This document shows positions 21,460-32,023 of a DNA stretch of 64,000 nucleotides, piece by piece. Every line of letters begins with the position of its first letter. The first letter of the stretch is position 1. The position numbers were made by a program, and so were the translations under genes. Source of the stretch: Hortaea werneckii (lineage: Eukaryota; Ascomycota; Dothideomycetes; Mycosphaerellales; Teratosphaeriaceae); the NCBI GenBank assembly GCA_037044905.1, contig JBAOKB010000179.1, forward strand, positions 186,001 to 250,000. Direction: 5' to 3'. The notes under the pieces are model-generated. The model was not told where the DNA came from. It saw only the letters and a program-made list of their open reading frames with translations, and ran no database searches.

Positions 21460-22302
21460 ATGGCTGAACCAAAGAAGAACACGCGTTCTGCTACTGTCGC
21501 GGATACAGACATGGCTCCAGCTCCACCTGCGATGCCTTCACATCAAACCTCCACGGCACCTCCAGCTCCTTCCGCACCACAGGGACAGCCAGGGAACCCG
21601 CCTCTGCGACTCAACATCACAAAACAGCAGGCCCAAGCGCTATATGCGAACTACAAGGCGATGAAAGCACGAGGCGTTCCGAACACCAATCCGCAGATGA
21701 TGCACGCGAAAAGCATCCTCTCCCACCTCAAGCGATATCAGGAGTGGAGGCGGAAGCAGAATACCAAGGCCCAAGAACCCACCGCTTCCGGCGAGCCTCG
21801 CGCGAACCTGGACCGGACTCCCCATATCGCTCCGCAAACCCGTGCGGAGCCAGCGGGCACGGGAGGAGGCGGAGGCGCAACATCCCCCACCGAGCCAAGA
21901 ACAGGTCCTCCGGCACTCCATCCCCCTCCTCAAACGCCACAAGAGGCGGCAGCAGCCAACCGCAGACTCGCCGCCCGCCATCTCGCGCACGTGTGGAAAC
22001 TCCTCCTCCTCGCGGACGACTCCCCGCAATCGGAAGAAGTGGCGGCTCTAGCCGGGAAGCTGAACATGATGGGGGACTTTCACGCCGAGGCCTCGAAGTT
22101 GATGAAGGGGGATGAGGGGCTCCGGGCTAGGGTGAGGGGGGCGAAGATCCCGGGGGGAAGTGAGGAGGGGATGGGTGAGAATATCCACGTTGGTCGCGGC
22201 GGTGGTGGGGCTCGATTGCCTACGGCAAGCGGTGGGAAGGGGGAGAGTTCTGATGGGGAGGAGGCGGGAGTGCCGAGGGCGAAGAGGCAGAGACGGGGGT
22301 GA
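21460..22302 (+). CDS. Hypothetical low-complexity protein
   Basis: 280 residues, one exon, ATG at 21460 in context CCAAAATGG. The N-terminus is Pro/Ala-rich. One ordered-looking block lies around residues 50-95, with a helical run LNITKQQAQALYANYKAMKA and then a second helix rich in Lys and Arg. A further helix with AARHLAHVWKLLLLAD lies at about 170-190. The rest is Gly/Pro/Ala-rich and ends in a basic KRQRRG tail that could be a nuclear signal. I do not recognise a family. Base composition of the last 150 nt is strongly G-rich. It converges on the TAF7 gene. Confidence 0.65.
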   Translation: MAEPKKNTRSATVADTDMAPAPPAMPSHQTSTAPPAPSAPQGQPGNPPLRLNITKQQAQALYANYKAMKARGVPNTNPQMMHAKSILSHLKRYQEWRRKQNTKAQEPTASGEPRANLDRTPHIAPQTRAEPAGTGGGGGATSPTEPRTGPPALHPPPQTPQEAAAANRRLAARHLAHVWKLLLLADDSPQSEEVAALAGKLNMMGDFHAEASKLMKGDEGLRARVRGAKIPGGSEEGMGENIHVGRGGGGARLPTASGGKGESSDGEEAGVPRAKRQRRG

Positions 22303-22678
22303 GGGGTGTGCGGGTCGGGATCTCAGGGGCAAGGGTGGAAAGGGGGGCTTGAATCCTGATCGACGATTGAGGGGCTTGCGGCAAGGTGTTCAGGCGTTGA
22401 TACAGTGATGCTGTTGGGCGAGGCTGTCAGAAACTTCGTGCGGAACAATCGAAGGGTGCGACAGGCGTAGCAAGCAATATTAGAAGACAACAGCTCGCGG
22501 CGAGGATCTCCGAGGAGTGGGATGTCAGATGCTGGGCGTAGCTACAACCCTATCAACATGAGAGAAATCCTCTTCGAATCCATTTGAATGTTAATAGATA
22601 TCATCCTATCATAGCTCATCGCACCCACAACTACCTTTCCCCCTCCTCCTCTAAGAAGTATTCACCAAAACCAACCCC
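22303..22678. other. Convergent 3' intergenic region
   Basis: 376 bp between stops of the hypothetical gene and TAF7. Nothing recognised. Confidence 0.5.
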
Positions 22679-24412
22679 CTAATCCTCCGCATCCAAACCA
22701 AACGCACTCCTCTTCATCTTGAGGTCCTCCTCCAACTTGCCCAGCTTATCCAGCTCTCTGCGCTTCAGAAGCTGGTTAGTCATATTCGCCGTCTTAGCCC
22801 TCGCAGCCGCGATCTCCCGTTCCAGATCCGCGACTTCTTCCAGCTGCTGCTGGCGCTCGGCGGCCTTGGCCGCTGCGTCTTCGTCCACGACGTCGGGGGA
22901 GTCTTCCTCGTCGTCGTCGTCGTCGTAGTCGTCCTCATCTTCGTCTGACTCGTCGTCGTCCTGGTGTGCGGCGGGCGTACTGGCGGCGGGAGTTGGGGCT
23001 GTTGAGTCCGAAGCCAGCATCGAGTTCTCCACGGCGGACATGTGGACGGATTGATCGGCGATAGGTGCAGGAGAGTCTGTGACGACGTCGGAAGCCGCGG
23101 GCGCGGTGTCGTCGAACAGGTCTTGTGCGAATGCGTCGCCGAGTTGTGCTTCGAGCGCGGCGGTTTCTTCTTCGTCCTCCAGTTGATTCCACTGTTGTTG
23201 GTAATCTTGCTCGGTGGTCTCTACCGCCTCGCCCTCCGCGTCCATATCTTCGTCTTCGTATCCATCTTCTGGATGCTCTGGCTCGTTCTGCAGCCTCTCC
23301 CATTCCGCCGCCGTGTACTCCTGACATCTGACCTGTGCACCCGCCTGACGTTCCCATTCGTCGTCTTCTCTCAGTAGCCTCTCCACCTCTTCCTCTACGT
23401 TTTCCATCTGCCGATAGTTCACGCGCTTGCGGAACCGCCGCTTGCGTACCCAATGCATTGGCGGCGTAAGCCCATGTGCGAACTGCATCGTCTCCCTGTC
23501 CACTTCCCTCGGCAATGGAAGGTTCTTAGCCTCTTCTTCGCTCTGCACCCGTCCTAAAACCAGCAGCATCTGGTGCACGTCTGCAACCTTCCACCACCCC
23601 TTCTTGTCCCACGATTTCATCGATTCGACAATACATGGTAAATCGACTAGAGCAGCTCCGTACATGCGATTTTCTATCTTGACTACCGCACGGCGGAGGT
23701 CGTTCGTGACAAATCGAAGGCTGACATTGACACCCTGTTCCTGCGCTTTGAGGCCGATCTTGCCGTTGGCAATTGCCTCTCGCAGACGATCAGCATCTTC
23801 GCCAGGCTGCATCCGGAGCACCAGGCCTTGCTGAATGGCCGGGTCTTCCTCGCGATCGCTGTCTTCGCTGTCGTATCCTACACCTTTGGGACGCTCTGGC
23901 ACCCTCCGTCTCGCGAATAGCATGGGTCGTCTGACATCTTGCGGTTTCTTGGGCCCTCCTATCCTTATTTTGCTCCGAGCGGCGGATTGAGGTGTTGTGC
24001 CTTCGAGGCTGGCGTCTCCAGGATTCTTTGGCGCGCCGAGCTTTAGGGACACCTTACGACTGTGTTGAGCCGCATCGCTAGCCACTCGCTTGACCCCTCC
24101 TGCCGGCGAGGCATCATCGTCAGCCTGGCGCTTTTTGCTTGTCACGCCTCGGTTCGCTGCCTTGTCTGTTGGCTTCTTGAGCGTCGGCTTCTTCTTCTGT
24201 TGAGTACTGCCAGGCGCAGGCGCGGGTGCTGACGCTGGTGCTGGGGAATGTTCAGCTGCAGGTGTCGGCGGGGCGGAGTTCTTGATCTTCAGCTTTGGAC
24301 CGGCGGTAGAGCTCGAGGGAGGAGAAGTGGCAGCAGCGGGTGATGGCTGGGGCTGGGAGGCGCTCGCATCCTGCGATTGTTGCTGGCCGTGCTTCAGTTT
24401 GAGGAGCACCAT
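22679..24412 (-). CDS. taf7: TFIID subunit TAF7 (TAFII55 N-terminal domain)
   Basis: 577 residues, intronless. The TAFII55 domain spans about residues 160-335. It includes QGLVLRM, then DLRRAVVKIENRMYGAALVDLPCI read as two pieces, and SWDKKGWWKVADVHQML, which are hallmark segments. An HWVRKRRFRKRVN block follows. The N-terminal 150 residues are Ser/Pro/Ala/Lys-rich. The C-terminus has a long Asp/Glu stretch (coded by GAC/GAT repeats near 22905-22960) and ends in a coiled coil. TAF7 is part of the general transcription factor TFIID and modulates TAF1. Its start is 1.1 kb from a divergent ankyrin gene. Confidence 0.95.
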   Translation of the reverse strand: MVLLKLKHGQQQSQDASASQPQPSPAAATSPPSSSTAGPKLKIKNSAPPTPAAEHSPAPASAPAPAPGSTQQKKKPTLKKPTDKAANRGVTSKKRQADDDASPAGGVKRVASDAAQHSRKVSLKLGAPKNPGDASLEGTTPQSAARSKIRIGGPKKPQDVRRPMLFARRRVPERPKGVGYDSEDSDREEDPAIQQGLVLRMQPGEDADRLREAIANGKIGLKAQEQGVNVSLRFVTNDLRRAVVKIENRMYGAALVDLPCIVESMKSWDKKGWWKVADVHQMLLVLGRVQSEEEAKNLPLPREVDRETMQFAHGLTPPMHWVRKRRFRKRVNYRQMENVEEEVERLLREDDEWERQAGAQVRCQEYTAAEWERLQNEPEHPEDGYEDEDMDAEGEAVETTEQDYQQQWNQLEDEEETAALEAQLGDAFAQDLFDDTAPAASDVVTDSPAPIADQSVHMSAVENSMLASDSTAPTPAASTPAAHQDDDESDEDEDDYDDDDDEEDSPDVVDEDAAAKAAERQQQLEEVADLEREIAAARAKTANMTNQLLKRRELDKLGKLEEDLKMKRSAFGLDAED

Positions 24413-25541
24413 GACGACGGCGGTGATGTGGTTGTAATAATGTGGGCCGCTTTGCTGCGCCTACCACCTGAAGGCGGTCAAAAGGGCGGCGACGAGCTCG
24501 ATCGGTCAGGGGGGCGTCCGGTGTGCGGCAAGGGGAAGCAAGGCGCAGTTCACATGTGCACTCAAAGACTACACTACACTACACTGCCGCCTCGAGTGGA
24601 GGTGGAAAGGATGCGGATCGCCATCGCTAAGCGTTCGCGCATCACCACGCTAGCGGGCGAGCTGCCGTTGACTAAGCGAGAAGGCATGTGAAAGCGACGA
24701 ATTCAGTCGAGTTCACTCACTGTGTCCCGTACAGTACAATACCGCACAGTACCGGCTATGTACTATTCAATAATGTAACGGTACCGAATAGACACATTGA
24801 GTTCCGATGCGCTTCACTCTCAACATGCCAGTGTTCCCAAGGCTGGAGCTTCACGCCCAATAAGCATCCCTCCTAGCCGGCATCACCTCATCCCAATGCA
24901 ACATCACCATACCTCCGGTAGGGCTGAGGCGCAAGCACCCGCTCCTACATTAGCGCGCCTTTGATGCATCCTGCTCACCGTCTCTCCCTCAGCAATCATC
25001 CCTCTCTTTCACGCTGGAAGGGCGGCCGGCCTCTCTACAATCGCCGTGAATCGGTCTGCCACTGTTCTCGCGCCCGTCCCCCTGAACCATACCCGTGCCA
25101 TTGCACCCTGTCCACTGATGCCTTGGACCAATAGTTTACCTGTCTTTAGGTGGCGCAAGTAGCCATGGTGCCCTGGAAGCTTATGAGACAGGTACACGTC
25201 TCCCCCAGTCGAGCATGAGGATGACTACAAGCCTCCACATTCCGGGGTGTCTCTACCGCTCTGCTACCGTAAGTCAGCAGCATGCCATCCTCGATCATGG
25301 CGTCGATAGGCTTTCTGGCTCAGAACTCATGCGATGTTATATCACACCGCGATCACTTACTGACCGTCGCTTTGGCTTTCTTACTGAGCCATCACACCGG
25401 TCAACGTCCGTGGCATAGTTGTGTTCCAAAAGTCCAAGAGTACCTGCCTCCGCCCGACAGGGCTGCAGCATCTCGGAAGGATAAGACCAAGACATAAAGT
25501 ACTGCAAGCATCCATCCCGACTACGACACATTGTCACAAAC
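24413..25541. promoter_or_regulatory. Divergent intergenic region, TAF7 and ankyrin gene
   Basis: About 1.13 kb. Contains a short (ACTAC)n run near 24567-24585. No gene or site could be supported. Confidence 0.4.
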
Positions 25542-26696
25542 ATGTCTGCAACGCTTTTGTCTCCCCATGAATTTATCATGGCTCCAACAAAGTCAGGCTA
25601 CGACACCATGGCTTCCTGGGACCGCTTCACCACGTTCGAATTCAATGAGCAAGTGCAACGGCGGTGCGCTGCCGCGCCGCTGTACACACCCGCCACTCAA
25701 TCGTTCCACACAGATGTCTGTAGAAAGCCCCTGGCCCAAGGCAGCAAACCAGTACCACTCACGCCGCGCACGCATAAACAGCCGTCGCCCATCAAACCAC
25801 CTGCACCTACCTTCAAGACTGCAACCTCTTCCTGGAGTCCGCCCTCATCGCCTGGTGCAAGATCGAGAAGTAGCACGCTGACGCCACCAAGGTCGCCACG
25901 GGTAGATTCCGCTCGACCATCAAACTCTCCCATTTGCACGCCCATGACACCGAGGGAGAAGAACAAACTGGCAGATAGCCTCTACGCCGCCGCGTGTGCG
26001 GGTGATCTAGATCACATCAAGCTCCTGCTTTCCCTGGGCGCCCCAATTAATGCTGGCACAATGGTTGAAGGGTTATATGAGGCCTTTAAACCAGCAAAGC
26101 CAGGCCTTCTGTCGCCACTTGCGGGTGCTGCCCGCAACGGTCAGATGGACGCTGTCGAGCTTCTGATTGCAGCTGGCGCGGAGCCGAATCCGGGTGTCAA
26201 TCGATCCTCAAGTTCGCCTCTGCATCAAGCAATACGTGCCGACGACCTCGAGCTTAGCCGCTTACTCCTAGAGCTTGGTGCGAATATCAACAGTCTCAAC
26301 GACTACAAGACGACCCCCTTGATGTACGCAGTCAAGTACGGCTCGGCCAAGATGGTCGAGCTTATTCTTGACCATCACCCGGACATGGCCCGGCTGTCAT
26401 TTATTGGCGCCGCGGCGATCCACTGGGCAGTCTGGCCCAACAGACCTGAGATTATGGAGTTACTGGTTGCAGCTGGCGCAGATTGTGATCATAGAATGGC
26501 AGATGGAAGCACAGCTTTGCACTGTGCCTCCACCGCGGGGCATCTCGAGACAGTAGAGTGCCTTTTGAGGATGGGAGCAGATCCCACGTTGAAGAACGAC
26601 GATTGGAAGACGGCTTTTCAGGTCGCAGTGGAAAGCGGACACGAGCGGATTGCTGCACTGCTTAGAGAAGCGACTTTACGGAGAAGGGCAGTCTGA
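25542..26696 (+). CDS. Ankyrin-repeat protein
   Basis: 384 residues, one exon, ATG at 25542 (a second ATG is 12 codons on). The first 135 residues are Ser/Pro/Thr-rich and disordered, with several S/T-P sites. From about residue 140 to the end there are at least six ankyrin repeats, seen as recurring LLLxLGAxxN, ELLIAAGAEPN, PLHQAIRADD, TPLMYAVKYG, ALHCASTAGH and LLRMGADPT. Ankyrin repeats bind partner proteins. No catalytic domain is fused, so the specific role cannot be told. Confidence 0.9.
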   Translation: MSATLLSPHEFIMAPTKSGYDTMASWDRFTTFEFNEQVQRRCAAAPLYTPATQSFHTDVCRKPLAQGSKPVPLTPRTHKQPSPIKPPAPTFKTATSSWSPPSSPGARSRSSTLTPPRSPRVDSARPSNSPICTPMTPREKNKLADSLYAAACAGDLDHIKLLLSLGAPINAGTMVEGLYEAFKPAKPGLLSPLAGAARNGQMDAVELLIAAGAEPNPGVNRSSSSPLHQAIRADDLELSRLLLELGANINSLNDYKTTPLMYAVKYGSAKMVELILDHHPDMARLSFIGAAAIHWAVWPNRPEIMELLVAAGADCDHRMADGSTALHCASTAGHLETVECLLRMGADPTLKNDDWKTAFQVAVESGHERIAALLREATLRRRAV

Positions 26697-27112
26697 GTAG
26701 CCAGCCTCCCTTGGTGTGAAAGAGTTTAGCGTGGCGTTTGTTTGAGATTATGAGCGGCGAACGAGATACCCAGCTTAGCATTTGTAACATTACATTATTG
26801 ATTGATTCTTCAGTCAAACTATTTCACTCTACTGCTCGTGATTCGTTCTTTACGCAGCGATCTGTATTCACTTCGACAGCTCGCGTGGTTGATCTTGGCA
26901 AAGCATCGGCCTCTGGGTGCATGCATCTCCGAAGTCTGTCTCCAAGCCTTCAACCTCAAGCTCGGACACTTCCACTTTACTTTGTCAAACACGAGCTCGA
27001 TCGGCAACCCTTTGCGACCATCGCTGTTGCTTTCACACCCACACACACTCGACAACAATGATATTCCGATAAGACAACCATCCAACAAAAAGATCCCGCT
27101 GCGCATCCCACC
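26697..27112. other. Intergenic region
   Basis: 416 bp between two + strand genes; presumed 3' UTR and promoter. Nothing recognised. Confidence 0.45.
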
Positions 27113-28000
27113 ATGTCGCAAGCCCACGATCTCCACCGCGCCCTCTTACGACCAGCCATCATCCACACCCTCCGCGCCGCCGGCTTCCACAGCACCCGCC
27201 CTTCCGTCCTCGACACCCTCGTCAACATCGCAGAGCGCTACATGCTCCTCCTGGCCTCCACGACCGCACAGCACGCCTCCAACGCGCACAACGATCCCAT
27301 CCCAACCGTAACCGACGTCCGCATGGCGCTGACCGACTGCGGCGCCCTGACGCCCGCGGACAGCGCGACGGAAGAAGAATGGCGCGAATTAATGCGGATC
27401 CCCGTCTCGGAACTGCAAGCCAGCGTGCCCAAAGGCGGCGAGAGGCGCGCGATGGCGGAGAAGCGCAAGCGCGACGAGCAGGACGTGCAGGATATTAAGC
27501 GGTTCCGGCGGTGGTTTGAGGGGGACACGCACGCGGAGATGCGGCGGATTGCGGGGTTGGTGCCGGATGCGGCCAATTTGACGGGGACTGCTGCTGGTGG
27601 TGGTGGTGGAGGAGGAGGGGCGAATTTGCCGGCTGTGGGCGTTGGAGGCGGGGTCGTGCAGGCGGAGGATTATCTGACGGTGTTGAAGAAGAGGATGCAT
27701 GGGAAGGCGGGGCAGGATGATAGTCGGTTGCAGGGGACGGTGTTGGGGCGGCATGGGGCGGAGGTGGGGGAGGATGGTGCTGGGGAGTTCGGGGAGGTGG
27801 TGATTGAAGGGGGTCCTGTGCAGAGGATTCGGGATTGGATGCCGAAGTTGGAGGATAGGGTTGTGAAGGCGCCTTCGACTCAGGATCGGAGGGATAGTGG
27901 GGCTGGGAAGGGGAAGGAGAAGGGGGTGGAGAGCAATCATGTTGATGGTGACTTGAGCATGGTTGAACCTGAGCCCGAGGCAGAAAGGGCTGCGTCATGA
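27113..28000 (+). CDS. Bromodomain-associated histone-fold protein, probable TFIID subunit TAF3
   Basis: 295 residues, single exon, start CACCATGTCG. Residues about 5-85 match the BTP (bromodomain-associated) histone fold: LHRALLRPAIIHTLRAAGF, LVNIAERYMLLLASTT and DVRMALTDCGAL. The remainder is charged, with a KRKRDEQD basic patch, a run of eight glycines near residue 160 and a disordered C-terminus. BTP domains occur in TAF3, TAF8 and Spt7. Lack of a proline-rich TAF8 domain and the short length favour a yeast-type TAF3 without PHD finger. The TAF8 or SAGA alternatives are not excluded. TAF7 lies less than 3 kb away. Confidence 0.75.
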   Translation: MSQAHDLHRALLRPAIIHTLRAAGFHSTRPSVLDTLVNIAERYMLLLASTTAQHASNAHNDPIPTVTDVRMALTDCGALTPADSATEEEWRELMRIPVSELQASVPKGGERRAMAEKRKRDEQDVQDIKRFRRWFEGDTHAEMRRIAGLVPDAANLTGTAAGGGGGGGGANLPAVGVGGGVVQAEDYLTVLKKRMHGKAGQDDSRLQGTVLGRHGAEVGEDGAGEFGEVVIEGGPVQRIRDWMPKLEDRVVKAPSTQDRRDSGAGKGKEKGVESNHVDGDLSMVEPEPEAERAAS

Positions 28001-28338
28001 GGAGCACGGGAAAGGGAGGCCTGTGGGATTTGACGACTTAGCGACGGCGTTGGCGGTGTTCTTGGTAAAATATGTTCAATTGTGAATTAATAATATGCCC
28101 CCCCCAATCCTCCATGGACATGAGGACGCCATCTTCCGCTCTGCTTGTTGGGTCGAGTATATCGCCGAGCCTGGTCCATCGAAGAAAACCCGCGTAACAT
28201 CAGGAACATTGCCAACACATGACTGTCATCAGTGCCGAGATTCTGTAGACCATACGACCTCAGATCTCTCGAAAGCACGACTCGTCTGTGGCGTGTTAGC
28301 AACCCTGGGACACAGCCGCCGAGAATAGTCAAACTTGC
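28001..28338. other. Convergent 3' intergenic region
   Basis: 338 bp. Presumed 3' ends of the TAF3-like gene and of the small membrane protein gene; nothing else recognised. Confidence 0.4.
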
Positions 28339-28569
28339 TCACCATGGCTTTTCCGTATTGAAGACCGAGACCCGATCTCCTGAAGCCTTATCCGCATCTA
28401 CAGAGGCGTGACTGCTGCTTGTTGCTCCGAGCTCAACGTCTTGATGGCCTCTCGAGTCGGCATCAGAATCACGTCGCGCGTATTTGAGTATCACCCAGGA
28501 TCCGATGCAGACGGCGATAAAGGCCAAAACAATGACGGCAATCATTGCGTTTTCAAAAGAGGTAGTCAT
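28339..28569 (-). CDS. Putative small single-pass membrane protein
   Basis: 76 residues from the ATG at 28569; an upstream TTG/GTG extension to 28662 is ignored. One hydrophobic stretch (MIAVIVLAFIAVCIGSWVIL) at residues about 8-27 is followed by a basic KYARR stop-transfer and a Ser/Asp-rich tail. The stop codon lies inside a GTGAGC that could also be a splice donor, so the real C-terminus may differ. No family was recognised. The call rests on the membrane-protein pattern alone. Confidence 0.4.
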   Translation of the reverse strand: MTTSFENAMIAVIVLAFIAVCIGSWVILKYARRDSDADSRGHQDVELGATSSSHASVDADKASGDRVSVFNTEKPW

Positions 28570-29015
28570 CGTTTCAATCGTTGTCCTCCGCCTCTGCCTC
28601 AGAGCTCTGTGGGATCTTCTGGCTTGAAAGCGCCGCAGACCCAAAGTTATAAGAACACTCAACCGGGAAGCTTTGAAGCAAGTGCACGAGTGAATAAGGA
28701 ACCAGCTACTCCGGCACTGCCGACACTCTACATATCATTATCGCTATCTCGCTAGTACATACGGCCTCCCTCCGTGATCGTGGGGTATAAGATCAGCTTT
28801 CCCTCATGCCAGCATGACAGCAAAAATAAGACATTCGGCCATATTGAATACCGCCATCAAACGCCTTACCCGCACACATCAATCTGCGAACGCCTCCTAC
28901 TCGCTCTACGCCCATTTTCGCCGAAACCCATGCGATGACTCATAAGATCTATCCTCTTCCTGTATCATGCAGCAAGAACGCTTCCAGAATGCTATCGGCT
29001 GCACTTCTTCTCCCT
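28570..29015. other. Intergenic region
   Basis: 446 bp upstream of the small membrane gene and downstream of the rhodopsin-domain gene. Nothing recognised. Confidence 0.45.
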
Positions 29016-30380
29016 TCAGACCTGTGCGCTGCAGACTTGTTGGGGAAGCATGGGCGCGGAATCATGTTGCACTTCGTAGGCAGTCTCGCGGACGATGACC
29101 ATATCGTCCCCCTCGCTGGAGTTCTGACTGCCATCCCTACTGACCCCTTCCCGCCAATGCCCTTGGTCCGCATACGAAGGCTCCACGGAGACGTGCGCGA
29201 TGTGGTTGATGCTGAGCTCCGGGCGCAGCCTGAGTGGCTGGAACTCTTCGATTGTCTCGGGCATCGGCGTGATGGGTGAGGTCATGACGTCGAGGTCGTC
29301 CTTGGTCGTACTCTGCGCGATCGAGTCTTTGCGACTAGCGTCTATACTGCTGTCGACGGCGGCGCCGCTTTTAGACTTGGCTGAATTGTCGCTGACATCC
29401 GTCATGCCGTAGCCGCTTTCGCTTTTGCCACGCGTGAAGCCTAGCCCGAAGCCGGAATTGAAGCTTTCGGTGAAGGCTTTGAGAGCGGATAGTGTACTTG
29501 CTGCCAGGGCGTAGGCCAATTCGACCTCGAGCCAAATCACTACCAGTGCACCGCCAGTGCCAGGGTCCGTTTCCGGAAGTCGCAGCCGCATGGTGTAGTA
29601 GTTGCGGCCGATGGAAAAGCCAAGCACTGGTATCCGCAGGTAAAAAGCAATCAGGATCATAGCTTTCTTCCTAAACGGCATTTGCAGGCCCCAGACAAGT
29701 TGGCAAGGTAGGGCCATGAGGAGCAGTTCTGTGGCGAGATCCAGTCCAGTAATGGCTTGCCACCGAGCATTCTGTCTTGGGGTCAGTATCTACGAAAGCA
29801 AGCCATGAGCAAACCCGCACAATCCTACCTGACTTGAGCAGGAAACTCGGTTGTCGTAAAATGCCCAATAGTATCCGGACGCGGTCGGACATCCAACGGT
29901 CCCTACTAAGGCGGAAACCACGCCGAGGCTTGCGACTATGGCGTTACAGATCAGGTACAGTCTTATCTGAGATGGCGTCTTCGTGATGCGGGTCAAGAAC
30001 GTCAGCATGGCACATTTGGAAATGTAGAGCCCAGCAATGAAGGTGACCACTCCCGCAAAAGAGGCCTGGCGCTTGTCAGCAAAAAACAAATTGTCTCGGC
30101 ACTCAGACGAAAAAGACATGCTCACGCCATTGAGATCCGGGAGGCTTTTCGATTCTCTCAGACTTGACCATTTGGTACCGAGACCATTCGCTAATGCGGC
30201 ATAATTGGCCCCGGAGTTGCAGAGGGTGATGATGGTTCCGATGGCGATAACCAGATCGTCAGTGCCATATGAACCTCTCCGGATCCAGATCCGCACGCAG
30301 GCTATGCAGAGCGTGTATATCAGACAGAGGCTGACGACCAGGTTCAAAGCGTCCTGATAGCCTTCGCGGTGCTGGGACAT
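29016..30380 (-). CDS. Fungal rhodopsin-domain integral membrane protein (SAT4 / PTH11-like family)
   Basis: Exons 30380-30126, 30065-29829 and 29771-29016 give 415 residues. Introns are 60 bp (30066-30125; branch TGCTGAC, in frame) and 57 bp (29772-29828; branch TACTGAC). The start GCCACCATGTCC is a strong context; the frame to 30401 begins at TTG. Several hydrophobic helices follow the family order. They include an RRGSYGTDDLVIAIG loop, a CPTASGYYWAFY segment with the extracellular cysteine, a second Cys (VSCSSQ), then TGLDLATELLLMALP and a long ALVVIWLEVELAYALAAST helix. The C-terminal 150 residues are cytosolic and Ser/Asp-rich. Such proteins are presumed receptors of the plasma membrane; the ligand is unknown. 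Confidence 0.87.
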
Positions 30381-32023
30381 GGTGGCGTGTGCAGCTGGCA
30401 ATGCGTTTCGAGACAGGGGCGCAGGGCGGGGGAGGTGTTGTCATCTATGGTCGATAGACCCCAAGACCTTTCGAAGGTCCGTGTTTGTGTTTCTGCGATA
30501 TGTGAGGTGAGGTTGCAGGGGCCCGTTTGGTCACCAGGTCCTGGGCAATCTTGGATTCAGGCGCGGCAAGGACCGGACCCACGGGAGGGTAAAACCCCTG
30601 GGCCGACAGGATGCGTGCAGGATGCGGTTTGGACTATAAGTCAATGTCAGGTCTATACCTACGTCTTGATGAGCTGGAGAGCAATGGCGAGTTATCTCTC
30701 GGTGGAAGTGCGGGAGCAGAGAAAAGAAAAGCTTTTGAGATGGAAGGTGAAGGCTGCCATCCATTTGCAGGTAATACAGTGGCTATCGTTTGAAGCTGAG
30801 CCGCTCGTACTACACCAACACTGCGGGACCTCAAGTTCTCTTGTTCTGAGTAACCTGATGCTGCTAGAATGAAGCTGGACGAGGAAGCTATCGCTGGAGA
30901 GTTTCGAAGTGCGCCTTGCTTCGCTTCTTGACCGGCCTACTACTTGTAATCATTGGCCCAGGGTATCAGCATGCTTCTGCCTGTTGATTTGCTCGCTATT
31001 TTGGCATAGGGCCCAGCTATCTACATGGGCGCATTGTGCGCTACTCGCGACTCTCTTCTGGCTGGCTTCGCAGCTAGTGATACTTGTGCGTCGTTGGCGA
31101 GGTTGCGCTGCAGCGCCCATCCCTGAAGAGGGCAAAAAGCAAGCCTGACTTGGCCCTGTAGCGTACATGTATCCCGCGGCGCCGCGCTACAACGGTATTG
31201 CTCGGACTTTAATGGTTGTGCCACATGAAGCTGCAGGCGTCGCCTCTTTGCGACAGGCTTGTGTCACCGAATCCCCGGAACCCGGTTACCATCTATGCAA
31301 AATCTCCGTCACCGAACGCCAACGCAGCTGCCATTCCTCAAACAAGCTATAAAGACAACGGTTGTGATGGAGTGGCGTTGTTGCTGTGTCTGACACTATT
31401 GACATCTCACTTCGTGTTCAATCGCCAGCTCGTGCTGCTTCGACTTTCCTCGACTCTCTGACCGCACGAACACCTCAGACACCTGGTGCAAGGAAGAGTA
31501 GCCATCTAGTTCCTCCATGGACCGGCATTAGGGCAGCAATCATTGCGCAAGGGGTTGTGAAACGTAAGAGCCGAGTTTCCGCGAGCGGGTGTACGGAACA
31601 GCAATCGCGACGAAGTCATACCAACTACCGCATCATCTCCGTGGACTCAAAAGTCAGCAGCCAGTTGTGGTTGGACTACATCTGTCATGACGGTAGCTAC
31701 CCGTGGTCGCCTCGTCTGTCGATGCCTGCAGTGCATTATCCCATCATATAACCATTTGCATCCGGGCCCAGCCAAGCCGCCCATCGCAACTTCTCCGTTT
31801 GGATCTGATCGTAAGTGCAGCCTAGCGCGGCCTTGGCACTGGCGAACGGCAAGAGCGTTTCTGCCATGCACGCCGCCCCCGTGTGACCGTGGTGGGAGTG
31901 GCATGCGGCACCCTTGCTGCCCCTGCCGTGACGCTTTATCAATCCCTATTCGCGCGCTGACAGTCTAAAAGCACCAACCTCTCGCTGTGAAACTCTGCAA
32001 AGTCCAAACGCCGCCGCAGTACC
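30381..32023. promoter_or_regulatory. Divergent intergenic region
   Basis: About 1.64 kb between the rhodopsin-domain gene and the permease gene, transcribed apart. Open frames are short and overlap on both strands with no domain or intron structure supporting them. Confidence 0.4.
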
